Assembly: GCA_017554335.1 (NCBI GenBank)
Contig: JAFZIO010000021.1
Span: 1 to 37,045 of the forward strand
Length of the DNA stretch: 37,045 nt
From: Bacteroidales bacterium
Lineage (GTDB): Bacteria; Bacteroidota; Bacteroidia; Bacteroidales; UBA932
Direction of reading: 5' to 3'
The notes below the pieces were generated by a model. The model was given only the letters and a program-made list of their open reading frames with translations. It was not told the origin of the DNA and did no database searches. A program made the translations under genes and the position numbers. Every line of letters starts with the position of its first letter. Position 1 is the first letter of the stretch. Below, piece after piece: positions 9,050 to 18,600 of the stretch.

Positions 9050-12000
9050 TTAGAAGTTGATGTTGAGGGCCAGGTTGTAGGTCTTCACGAGCGGGTAGGT
9101 ACCGTCGGAGTCGCTGGACTTGGCTTCAGGATCCTGGAGGGTCATCTTGGAGAAGGTCAGCATGTTGTAGCCGGTGAACATGATGCCCACGCTGCCTATG
9201 CCGAGCTTGTCGAAGAACTTGTTCTTGGAGAAGGTGTAGCCGAAGCTTGCGCTCTTGAGACGCAGGTAGCTGGCGTCCACGACCCACAGGGTGGAATCCT
9301 CGGAGTTCCAGGGATAGTTTGTCTTGGTGAACCGGGGCAGTGTGCCGTCTTCACGTCCGGGAGCCCAGGGGTTGTCGTTGTCTATCCAGCTGTTCTCCGC
9401 GAACATCTGGAGCAGTCCACGGTGACCGGAGTTGGTGAACGGGATACGGTAGTCGGCGTTCCACACACGGTTCACGTTGGTTGCCGCAACCCAGTTCAAC
9501 TGCAGGTTGAAGCCCTTCCATCCGAATTTCCAGTTGGAACCGAAAATGTACTCGGGACGGTCGGGATAACCGGAATACATCTTGTCCAGGCCGTCGACCT
9601 TGCCGTCTGGAACGGGGTTGCCGTTCTCGTCCAGGGCACCGCCTATATCGGCATACATACAGTCGCCGGGATATACGGTAGTTGCCGGCTGGGGCAGGTC
9701 GGGGTTGAGGCGCTGCACACCGTTCTCGTCGGTATAGAAGTCGGACTTCTGGTACAGACGAACGAACTGGTAGAGCAGGTGACGGTTGGTAGGACCGCCG
9801 GTCTGGTTCTGATAAGGCATAATGGACGCAACTTCGTCCATGAAGACGATCTTGTTGCGGGCGAAGGTCACGTTGGCGTTGAGGTCATAGGTGAAGTCGC
9901 CGATATGGTCGCGCCAGCCGATTTCAACTTCGTAACCCTTGTTGTCAACCTCACCCCTGTTCATGTTCTGGGGAGTGAAAGCGATTACGCCAGGGAGGGA
10001 GTTGGGCTTCACGAGAATGCCGGAGCGGTGCTCGTAGAAGATATCGCCGCCGAAGTGCAGCCTCTTCTTGAACAGCTCGAAGTCGAGACCGATGTTGGCC
10101 TTGAGAGCGGTTTCCCAGGTCACGCCTTCGTTGCCGGGAGTGCCGAGCTCATAGCGGGGGACGCCGCCGGTGCTGGTGCTGCCGAAGTAATATGAGCCGG
10201 CCTCGTTCCAGGTACCCTGCATGTACATGAATCGGGTGGAAGTTCCGAGGTCGTTACCTACCTTACCGAGGGAAGCACGGAGCTTGAGGTAATCTACCCA
10301 GTTGACTTTCTTCATCCAGGGCTCTTCGGAAATAACCCAACCGAGGGAGATGGAAGGGAAGAGACCGTAACGGGTCTTGCCCGGGGCGAAGTTTTCGGAG
10401 CCGTTGTAACCGGCGCTTATATCAACGAGGTACTTGTCCTTGTATCCGTAAGTTGCACGGGCAACCCAGCCCACGTATCCGCGGGGCAGCCACTCGTACT
10501 TGGACGGATAATAGTCGCGGCTCTGGTTGTACAGCAAGAGGCCGCTCACGGCGTGCTTGCCTGCGAACCTGCGGCTGTAGTCGATACGTCCTTCCAGATA
10601 CCAGCTCTTGTCGTCGTCGGTGCTGGGATCGCTCCAGTGGATAGGAGCTTCGCTGGAAGAAATGATGTAGACGTAGGTCTTGTCGAAGTCGGGGTCGCTG
10701 ATAGCCAGGCCGGAATCGTCGTTCCAGGAGGCGTATTCAACGGTCTGGTGCAGGCCGGAACCTCCGGTACGCTTCTTCTTCATGGACATTGAAGTATCAT
10801 AACTTCCCTTGATGCCCGCGCTGAGTCCTTCAGTAATGAAGTCCAGGCGCTGGGTGAGGGTGAGGTCCATGCCGAGGGTGGTCTTGTACTTGTTGGTGTA
10901 ACCGGTCATGTAGTAGTATTCCCAACCGTTCCACTTGGTAAGGCCGGAAGGCAGTGCGTTGGTGGAAACGCTGGTCACAGGCATTCCGTTAAGCACGCCG
11001 GGGCTTCCTACAGGGTGAGCCCAGAGCATGGTGAGGGTCCAGATGTTGTCCCTGTCGGTATAAGGCTCCTGGGTATTGCCGATAACGCCGCTGATGTTGA
11101 ACTTCATGTCGGTGGTTTCCGTGAGCTTGAAGTCCAGGTTGGCGCGGTAGTTATAACGGTTGTATGAGTAGTTGTTGTTGTAGTCCACACCCGGGATGCG
11201 CTTCAACAGACCGTCCTGGTACATGAAGCCCATGGATACGAAGTAACGTACCTTGTCGGAACCGCCGGAGATGTTCACGTTGTTCTTGGTCTGGAGGAAG
11301 GCCTTGCGGAACATTTCCTCATTCCAGTTGGTGCTGGCGAACATGATGGGGTCTGAATTGGTACGGTAGGCCTCGATTGCCTCGGGAGTGAAGTAGAGGC
11401 CTTTGTCTTCCTTGCCGTCGTTCCACTGGTACACGTTGTAGTAACGTGCGAAGTCGTAACCGGAACTCTGCTTGATGTAAGACATAGGCATCTGGAAACC
11501 GGTGATGGAGCTTGCGGAAATCTTCGGCTTGCCTGCATCGCCTCGTTTGGTGGTCACGATGATGACGCCGTTAGCGCCTCGCACACCGAACACTGCGGTA
11601 GATGCAGCATCCTTCAGGATGGACAGGTTCTCGATTTCGTTCGGGTCCACGGTATTGAGCGGACGCTCTACACCATCGACGAGGATGAGAGGGGTTGAAG
11701 CACTTTCGCTCAGGGAGCTGACGCCTCGGATGTAGATCTTGGCGTAGTCTTCACCGGGCTGGCCGGTCTCCTGGATAGTGGAGACACCGGGCATCTGGCC
11801 CGCGAGCACGTTGGTTACGTCGGCTACAGGCGCCTTCACGAGGGCCTTGGAGTCGATTGTGGTCAGAGCACCGGTGACGGTAGCTTTCTTCTGGGTACCG
11901 TAAGCAACCACGACGGTCGCCTCCAGGGACTCGGAATCTTCGTCAAGGATGATAACCAGGTCGCGCTGCTTGCCGACTTTCACCTCTTTGGCGACGTAGC

Positions 12001-12256
12001 CGAGCGAAGCTGCAACCAGTACGGCGTTTTCGTCCGGAACCACGAGGGAGAATTCTCCGTCCAGTCCAGTGGCGACGCCGGTGGTCGTTCCCTTGATGGT
12101 AACGCCCGCACCGATGACCGGCAGCGACTGGTTGTCAAGCACTTTGCCCTTGACCGTAAAGCTCTTGGACTGCGCAAAAGCGCCTCCGCCGGAAGGGCAC
12201 AGTACCAGACAGACCATTGCGGCCAGCCATAAGAATCGTACTGCTTTTAGTTTCAT
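9050..12256 (-). CDS. SusC/RagA-family TonB-dependent transporter (SusC1)
   Basis: A 1068-residue full-length SusC. Order of parts: signal peptide 1-29 (ending GGGAFAQ), carboxypeptidase-regulatory-like beta-sandwich about 32-105 (VKGKVLDNQSLPVIGAGV, TTTGVATGLDGEFSL), TonB-box-like segment ATVVVAYGTQKK about 113-124, plug about 125-239 (LILVDGVERPLNTVDPNEIE, LKDAASTAVFGVRGANGVI, TTKRG), and then the barrel ending in a YNLALNINF strand. It is the energised outer-membrane importer for oligosaccharides released at the surface. A 42-base AT-rich gap separates it from the GH18 gene; no TAnnTTTG box or hairpin is seen there, so read-through from the enzyme genes is likely. Confidence 0.97.
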   Translation of the reverse strand: MKLKAVRFLWLAAMVCLVLCPSGGGAFAQSKSFTVKGKVLDNQSLPVIGAGVTIKGTTTGVATGLDGEFSLVVPDENAVLVAASLGYVAKEVKVGKQRDLVIILDEDSESLEATVVVAYGTQKKATVTGALTTIDSKALVKAPVADVTNVLAGQMPGVSTIQETGQPGEDYAKIYIRGVSSLSESASTPLILVDGVERPLNTVDPNEIENLSILKDAASTAVFGVRGANGVIIVTTKRGDAGKPKISASSITGFQMPMSYIKQSSGYDFARYYNVYQWNDGKEDKGLYFTPEAIEAYRTNSDPIMFASTNWNEEMFRKAFLQTKNNVNISGGSDKVRYFVSMGFMYQDGLLKRIPGVDYNNNYSYNRYNYRANLDFKLTETTDMKFNISGVIGNTQEPYTDRDNIWTLTMLWAHPVGSPGVLNGMPVTSVSTNALPSGLTKWNGWEYYYMTGYTNKYKTTLGMDLTLTQRLDFITEGLSAGIKGSYDTSMSMKKKRTGGSGLHQTVEYASWNDDSGLAISDPDFDKTYVYIISSSEAPIHWSDPSTDDDKSWYLEGRIDYSRRFAGKHAVSGLLLYNQSRDYYPSKYEWLPRGYVGWVARATYGYKDKYLVDISAGYNGSENFAPGKTRYGLFPSISLGWVISEEPWMKKVNWVDYLKLRASLGKVGNDLGTSTRFMYMQGTWNEAGSYYFGSTSTGGVPRYELGTPGNEGVTWETALKANIGLDFELFKKRLHFGGDIFYEHRSGILVKPNSLPGVIAFTPQNMNRGEVDNKGYEVEIGWRDHIGDFTYDLNANVTFARNKIVFMDEVASIMPYQNQTGGPTNRHLLYQFVRLYQKSDFYTDENGVQRLNPDLPQPATTVYPGDCMYADIGGALDENGNPVPDGKVDGLDKMYSGYPDRPEYIFGSNWKFGWKGFNLQLNWVAATNVNRVWNADYRIPFTNSGHRGLLQMFAENSWIDNDNPWAPGREDGTLPRFTKTNYPWNSEDSTLWVVDASYLRLKSASFGYTFSKNKFFDKLGIGSVGIMFTGYNMLTFSKMTLQDPEAKSSDSDGTYPLVKTYNLALNINF

Positions 12257-12298
12257 TTTGAATAGTTATTGGTTAGTATTGAATTTATATATATATAA

Positions 12299-13534
12299 TT
12301 ATTGTATCACTGATTCCTTTCCGTAGAGGGCCTTCACGACGGCTTTTATGAGGGAATTGTTGCTGTCGTCGTAACGGTACTCCCAGAACATGGCTCCCAG
12401 CTCTCCGCCGGCCTTTATGTATTCGCCTTTGGCGGTAACCGATTCAACGTCGTCGTAGGACAGTACGTTTACTCCGGCTCCATCCACGAGGTAAGGGACC
12501 TTGGAGGTCGGTTCCCATCTGCGGGAGACGGGGCGCACCAGAGCCTTGCCGCGGTAGGTGCCCTTGTTGAGTATGTCGGCTATTTCGTAGAACTTAACTG
12601 AATACTCGAATATCTTCTCGGAGTCCGTGGGGTTCTTCTTGGACTTGCCGTAGCAGGGGATGCCCATGACCTGGCGGTTCTTGGGCACGCCGCCCTTCAC
12701 GTGGGCCTCTATGCTCTCGTCCCAGCTGCGCTGGTTGAACATGGCGCTCTTGTGCAGGGGAGAATTGTGCCCGTTGGGTGCGGCTCCCATGTCGTAGGTC
12801 ATCACGTTCACGTAGTCCAGATACTTCATCGCAGTACCCCAGTCCACGTACTTGGCGCTGGAAGAAGATGCGAAGGAGATTATCTTGCTGGTGCCGAGGG
12901 TGTCGCGCAACTCCTTGAGTACCAGGTTGAAGTTCTTGGTGTCGTTGGGGTCGCATCCGGTCTCGTTGTCGGCGCTCTGGGTAGGATACTCCCAGTCTAT
13001 GTCTACGCCGTCCAGCTTGAACTTCTTGATGTTCTCATGAACGGAATGGCAGAACTCGGTGCGCTTCTTGGGATCCTTGGCCATCATGGAGAAGCCGTCG
13101 GCATGGCCGCCCCAGCCGCCTATCATCACCATAACCTTCAGCTTGGGGTTCTTCTCCTTGAGGGCGATTACCTTGCTGATGGGAACCTGCTTGGACTCGG
13201 TAATCACTATGCCGCCGTCGCCGGTCTTGGGGTTCTTGAAACGGCCGTGGGCATAGTTGATGTGGGTTACGATGGTGGGATCGGGGAGCTTCTCGTTATA
13301 CTCCGTAAAGTAAGACAGCACTATGGGGGTCTGTCCTATATCCGTACAAAGGGTGCCGGAAGTGGCCTGGCCGCCTCCGTTGTTGTCGCCTCCGCCTCCG
13401 TTTCCATTGTCGCCTGTCTCGTCAACCGCAGTTTTCTCGATGGGCGGCGGGACTTCTATCTCGTTGCCGCCTCCGCAGGAGCAGATAACGGCCATGAGGG
13501 ACGCGCAAAGCAATGATGTAAGCTTCTTTATCAT
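12299..13534 (-). CDS. GH18 lipoprotein glycosidase (chitinase or endo-N-acetylglucosaminidase type)
   Basis: A 411-residue protein. The start at 13534 forms an ATGA overlap with the GH20 stop, pointing to translational coupling, and puts a lipobox (VICSC) at the N-terminus. A Gly/Asn-rich tether of about 30 residues follows. The GH18 barrel has the INYAHGRF strand, the MIGGWGG substrate-binding strand (about 136-143) and the catalytic DGVDIDWE motif (D175, D178, D180, E182), where the last Glu is the proton donor. The VMTYDM strand completes the active site. All catalytic residues are present, so it should be an active retaining enzyme cutting beta-1,4 bonds next to GlcNAc. Chitinase and ENGase activities cannot be told apart here; the INYA/MTYD pattern leans toward chitinase-like. 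It is probably surface- or periplasm-anchored by lipid. Confidence 0.92.
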   Translation of the reverse strand: MIKKLTSLLCASLMAVICSCGGGNEIEVPPPIEKTAVDETGDNGNGGGGDNNGGGQATSGTLCTDIGQTPIVLSYFTEYNEKLPDPTIVTHINYAHGRFKNPKTGDGGIVITESKQVPISKVIALKEKNPKLKVMVMIGGWGGHADGFSMMAKDPKKRTEFCHSVHENIKKFKLDGVDIDWEYPTQSADNETGCDPNDTKNFNLVLKELRDTLGTSKIISFASSSSAKYVDWGTAMKYLDYVNVMTYDMGAAPNGHNSPLHKSAMFNQRSWDESIEAHVKGGVPKNRQVMGIPCYGKSKKNPTDSEKIFEYSVKFYEIADILNKGTYRGKALVRPVSRRWEPTSKVPYLVDGAGVNVLSYDDVESVTAKGEYIKAGGELGAMFWEYRYDDSNNSLIKAVVKALYGKESVIQ

Positions 13535-15672
13535 AGTGTAACAGGTCTTAAAGTATGCCATTCAGGGTCTCCGGGGCGCAATTCCATCACGTCGGTCTTG
13601 TTGCGCAGGTCGTTCCAGCCTCCCACGATGTTGAAGATGAATACGGCCTTGACCTTGTGTATGCCTTTCTCCAGCACGAGTTCCCTGTCGTGGCGGGAAT
13701 AGCGCTTGACAGGCTCGCGTGAGTTGTCTATAATGAGTTTGCCGTCGATGTAAACCGCGTCGGTGTCGGAAGAGAAGCGGTAGACGCCGGTCTTGCGCAC
13801 CTTGAAGCAGCATTCCGCCTCAGCTGCGTAGAAACGGGTGCTGTCCGGCAGGTTGCGGTCGTATGCTTCCAGGGCCACCAGCTCGCGCAGGCCTGCAAGC
13901 TCCACGTCCCTCCATTCGCGTCCCTTCAGATCGTCTATGTTGAGGAACTTGCCGTCGGTGCGGCGTGCCCGAACGCCTTCGAAAATCTCACTCTCCGGCA
14001 GGGCGGGCATGGGGGCCATCCTGGTCACGTTGATGGTGCGGACGGTGCTCAGGCGGCCGTAGGAGGTCACGGAAGCGGTCTTCACGACGCAGCTTTCGCT
14101 GATCTCGATGGGCTTGGTGTATTCGATTGATGCCGCGGTGGGCTCGCTGCCGTCCAGGGTGTAGACTATCTTCTCCGGGCGGGTGGTGGTGAGCTCGATG
14201 CTGGTCTTGTCTTCGAAGGCCAGGTTGTCGCAGGAGCCGCCGGGCTGCTCGGGAATGGGCACGTGGTAGTTGACTCCGCGCTCGTCCAGCTTCTGGCAGG
14301 CGATGTCTACGCGGCGGTTGAAGCTATCCCAGTCCTTGCGGTCCAGCTGCGTCCAGGCAATCTCCGCCAGGGCGAACGCCCTCGGGAAGAGCATGTAGTC
14401 GCGGCGGTCGTTGTCGTAGATGTATTCAGACCAGTTGTTGCACTGCACGCCCTTTACGTGGTGCCCCTTGCCGTTGCTTTTGAGCACTGCGGGCACGGGG
14501 TCGTAGGAGTAAACCTTCTTCAGGGTGGTGTATTTGCCGATGGTGGCAGGTTCCACCTTGGGGTCGCCCTGGAAGTGGTCGAAATACATTCCGTCGGTGC
14601 CGGGGGTCATTATGACGTCGTGCTCCTCATTTGCGGCCTTGATGCCTCCGCTCTCTCCGCGCCAGCTCATGACGGTGGCGCCGGGGGTGAGGCCTCCTTC
14701 GAGTATCTCGTCCCAGCCGATCAGCTTGCGGCCGTACTTGGCCAGGATGCCTTCCATGCGGCCTACGGCGTAGCTCTGCAGCTTCTCCACGGCTGTGCCG
14801 TTTTCATCGGACACCAGTCCGAGCTCCTTGATGCGGGCCTGGCAGAGGGGGCAGGTCTCCCAGCGGTTCTTGCGGCACTCGTCGCCGCCGATGTGTATGT
14901 ACTCGCTGGGGAAGAGCTCCACCACCTCGGCAATCACGTCGTCTAGGAACTCGAAGGTGGATTCCTTGCCGGGGCAGAGGGAGATGTCGGGGGTGCCCCA
15001 GGTGTAGAAGGTCCTCACTTCCTCGCCCGTGCAGCTGAGCCACGGGTACGCGCGTATGGCGGAAATGGCGTGGCCGGGCATCTCTATCTCTGGCACCACG
15101 GTCACGAAGCGCTCTGCGGCGTATGCCACCACTTCGCGAATCTCTTCCTGGGTGTAGTAGCCGCCGTACACCTTTCCGTCAAACTCGGTGCGCCATGCTC
15201 CCACCTCCGTGAGACGGGGATATTTCTTGATTTCTATGCGCCATCCCTGGTCGTCCGTGAGGTGCCAGTGCATGCGGTTTATCTTGTACCGGGACAGGAT
15301 GTCGATTTCTTTCTTCACCTCCTCTACCGGCAGAAAATGGCGGCAGGGGTCTATGTGAAAGCCTCGGTAGGGGAACCTCGGGTAGTCGACTATCTTCACG
15401 CAGGGCACTTTGCCGTCCGGCTGTACCAGCTGGTCCAGGGTCTGCTTTGCGTAGAAGATACCGGCGTCGTCGGAAGCGACTATGTCTATCCTGTTCTTCT
15501 TTACGGTCAGGGTGTAACCTTCGGGCGCAATGCCTGAATCGGGATTTACGGTGCAGTGGATGCGGTTCTTGCACCCCTTCGTATTAAAAAACCCGTCCTG
15601 AACCTGTACGGATACGGGTTCAGGAATGATGTTGATGATAGCTGTGGCTAGCAATGTCAGCAGTAGTTTCAT
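13531..15672 (-). CDS. GH20 beta-N-acetylhexosaminidase with C-terminal chitobiase-like and PA14-like domains
   Basis: A 713-residue exo-enzyme that removes terminal beta-linked GlcNAc (or GalNAc) from oligosaccharides. After a short signal-like N-terminus comes the GH20b domain (about 15-95). The catalytic barrel carries RGFHIDPCRHF (103-113), HLTDDQGWR (137-145), PEIEMPGHA (194-202) and the catalytic HIGGDE pair D264-E265. About residues 490-560 resemble the chitobiase C-terminal Ig domain (VYTLDGSEPT). Residues about 575-700 look like a PA14 carbohydrate-binding module (FKVRKTGVYRFSSDTDAVYIDGK). It directly follows the GH2-phosphatase gene: its ATG ends at 15670 and the upstream stop codon begins at 15673. 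The stop overlaps the GH18 start. Likely periplasmic. Confidence 0.95.
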   Translation of the reverse strand: MKLLLTLLATAIINIIPEPVSVQVQDGFFNTKGCKNRIHCTVNPDSGIAPEGYTLTVKKNRIDIVASDDAGIFYAKQTLDQLVQPDGKVPCVKIVDYPRFPYRGFHIDPCRHFLPVEEVKKEIDILSRYKINRMHWHLTDDQGWRIEIKKYPRLTEVGAWRTEFDGKVYGGYYTQEEIREVVAYAAERFVTVVPEIEMPGHAISAIRAYPWLSCTGEEVRTFYTWGTPDISLCPGKESTFEFLDDVIAEVVELFPSEYIHIGGDECRKNRWETCPLCQARIKELGLVSDENGTAVEKLQSYAVGRMEGILAKYGRKLIGWDEILEGGLTPGATVMSWRGESGGIKAANEEHDVIMTPGTDGMYFDHFQGDPKVEPATIGKYTTLKKVYSYDPVPAVLKSNGKGHHVKGVQCNNWSEYIYDNDRRDYMLFPRAFALAEIAWTQLDRKDWDSFNRRVDIACQKLDERGVNYHVPIPEQPGGSCDNLAFEDKTSIELTTTRPEKIVYTLDGSEPTAASIEYTKPIEISESCVVKTASVTSYGRLSTVRTINVTRMAPMPALPESEIFEGVRARRTDGKFLNIDDLKGREWRDVELAGLRELVALEAYDRNLPDSTRFYAAEAECCFKVRKTGVYRFSSDTDAVYIDGKLIIDNSREPVKRYSRHDRELVLEKGIHKVKAVFIFNIVGGWNDLRNKTDVMELRPGDPEWHTLRPVTL

Positions 15673-18600
15673 CTATTTAATATATTTACGTACAATCTGG
15701 CCGATCTCGGCGTTTTCATGAATCCCGGCGAATTCCTCCGCGTGGGGGCCGTAAGCGTATACCGGAACGAGGATTCCGTTGTGCCCCTTGGTGGAGAAGT
15801 TTACCTGTACCAGATGTTTCTCCAGATCACCCTTCAGCAGGGTGAGGCCTCCGCAGGCGTGGTCGGCCGTCACTACCACCAGGGTCTGGCCGTCTTTCTC
15901 CGCCCACTTGAGCACTTCCCCTATGGTGCGGTCGAAGTCGAAGAGTTCCTCAACCACCGGCCCTATCTTGTTCCTGTGGCCGTAGTCGTCTATCTGGGAG
16001 CCTTCCACCATGAGGAAGAAGCCCTTGGGGTTGTCCAGCATTTCTATTGCCTTCATGGTGCACTCCTGCAGCACGGGGCCGCGCTCGGTGCACGGGGGCA
16101 GGTCCAGGGGGCCGAAGAGGCCGAGGAACTTGTCTCCCTTGGCGCCGCGAACGTCTTCCAGCTTGTCCACGAAGGTGTAGCCCTTGGCCTGCATCTCCTC
16201 CACGAGGTTGCGGCCGTCGGAGCGGGAGGTCCAGAACTGGAGGCCGCCGCCGGCTATGAAGTCTACGCCGGAGTCGATGTACTGGGCGGCGAGGCCTTCC
16301 TCGTCACGCACGGTGGGCGAATGGCCGCAGAAGTCTTCCGGAGTGGCGTCGTTGATGCGGCACACCACGGCTACGCCGGTCTTCTTGCCCTTCTTCTGGG
16401 CGGTCTTGAGTACGGACTCGGCAGGGTTGCCGTCCTTGTCCAGGCCGATGTAGTGATACCTGGTCTTCTCTCCGATCGCCAAGGCGGTGCCGCCGGCGCA
16501 GGAGTCGGTGACGAGGGCGTCATATGCATGGGTGCGGGAGGTGCCGAAGTAAGGCATCTGCTCCATGTTGAGCTTGCCGCCGTTGACCACCCAGCCGCAG
16601 CTTACCTGCTCGAAGCCCATTCCGTCGCCTATCATGAAGATGACGTTCTTGACTTTCTTTCCTTTGGGCTGGCTGACGCTCACCACGTCGTAGGTCTCAT
16701 CCTTGGAGTATACGTCGTCGCGGCTGAAGTTGTAAGTCGCGAAGGCGGAACGGTCGCGGCGGAGCGAGTCGGGCGAGCTGACTATGGCGGCGCTGGCGTT
16801 CCAGCCCTCCAGGGACACGCTCACGGGACCGCAGGCCTTGGGCACGCGGCAGGTAACGATACGGCTCTCGCCGGGGCAGAGGGTGAAGAAGTTGTCGGAC
16901 CACATGACTCCGGGAACGAGCTCGCCGTCGGTGGTCTTTGCCTTAAGGATGTTCTGGTAAGCAATGGTCTCCGATTCGTTGACCAGCTGTACCTTGAAGC
17001 CCTTGTCCGTCTTTGCGGCGTGCATCTTCACGCTGGTCGCAGGCAGGGCGCTCACGAACGACAGGTCCGCAAACTTCTCTATGGGCAGGCCCCACCAGTC
17101 GGCCTTCTTCCAGACGTAGCTGTTGTACTCAGCGGGAATGCAGTAGAAGTTGTCTGCAACCGGCTGGCCGTCTTCGTCGAATGCTTTGAGCGAGATGAAG
17201 CAGGGACCCTGGATGTCTTCGAATACCTTGCGGGGGCTGCGGCGGCGGAACTTTGCAAGTTTCTGCTCATGGCGCACAAGCTTGCCCTGTGCGTCGTACA
17301 CGTCCATGACTGCCGTGCCCTCGAAGCCGGAAACGGTCTCGTCTACGGTGTACACGCAGCGGTCTTTGAAGTTGTAAACCAGCTGGACAGGGTTGCAGGC
17401 CTTCTTGGTGCCGTAGTATGCGGCGGTAGGGACCAGGTACCAGTCGTAAAGCTGCCAGTAGAGGGAAGGCCATGCCGAATTGAGCATCCACTGGACAATG
17501 CCGGTGGCCTTGGGAACGTTGCAGCGGAAGGCCTCGTACATGCCGCGCGTACCATCATAATCAATAGCGTGCGCCTTGCGCATGAAGTCTTCAATTCCGG
17601 TGGGGGCTCCGTATTCTCCGGTAACGGCGTTCATGATGAATGCCGTATTGTTCATATGGGAACTGGAGGTCGTGCAGTGGTAGTCCCACATCTGGTCGAG
17701 CGGCCAGAGGTGGTCTTCTCCCACCATGCGGCGCATGGATTCAAGCTGGGGGATGTTGGTGCCGATACCGGTCTCTGTGTTGAAACCGAAGGCGCCGCCG
17801 CGCTTGGTGTCTATGTACCAGTAGTCAGGACCTACGTATTCGTACGGGCCTTCCATCTTCATTCCGGAGGGGCCGCCGTACTTGCTGCTCATTCCGCTGG
17901 CGGAGCAGACGTAAGGACGGTATTCCAGTTTGTCGTAGATTTTCATGTACTCGGCTTCCAGGCGGTCATTGGGCACGCGGTCGCTGCCGGTAAGCCAGCA
18001 AATCACCGAAGGGTGGTTGCGCAGGCGCACGATCTGGTCGTGGAAATAACGGATTGCAAGAGCTTCGGTTTCGGGCTCATGTATGCATCCGACGCCTTTC
18101 TTCTCCTTGTAGCCGCAGTAGTTTTCCCATTCCCACTGGCAGCTGAAGCCGGCCATGGCGAGAAGTCCCAGCTCGTCGCAGAGGTCGTAGACGGTATCGT
18201 CCTTGCCCCAGATATTCTCGAAGCGTATGCTGTTGAGGTTCATGTCGCATACGAACTCCACCTGGGTGCGGATGCTCCCGGGAGTGTCCTGCATGAAGAT
18301 GTCGTCGGTCCAGCCTGCGGACTTGATGAGCATCTCGCGGCCGTTGAGTATGAATAGACGGTGTCCGCTCTTGTCTACGATGCCCTTGATGTCCCTGAGG
18401 CCGAAGCGTACCTTCCTGCTGTGGGAGACTTTGTCGCTGCTGCCGGGGATGAAGGATACCTGGAGGTTGTACAGCTCCGGACGGCCGACGTCGCGGCTCC
18501 ACCAGATACGTGGGTGCCTGACCTGATGGTGAATCTTCACCTCTTTGGACTCGCCTGCCGCCAGGCTGACCTCCTCGCGGAAGCCGCCGCCTTCGTAGGC

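Noticed and set aside
12299-13534. Naming the GH18 protein specifically as an ENGase acting on N-glycans
   Set aside because: The catalytic motif is shared by chitinases and ENGases, and no other N-glycan enzyme (mannosidase, sialidase, GH92 or similar) lies in the window.
15718-18357. An 879-residue open frame on the plus strand within the GH2-phosphatase gene
   Set aside because: The opposite strand encodes two enzyme domains with complete active sites. This frame is an antisense shadow without any recognisable motif.
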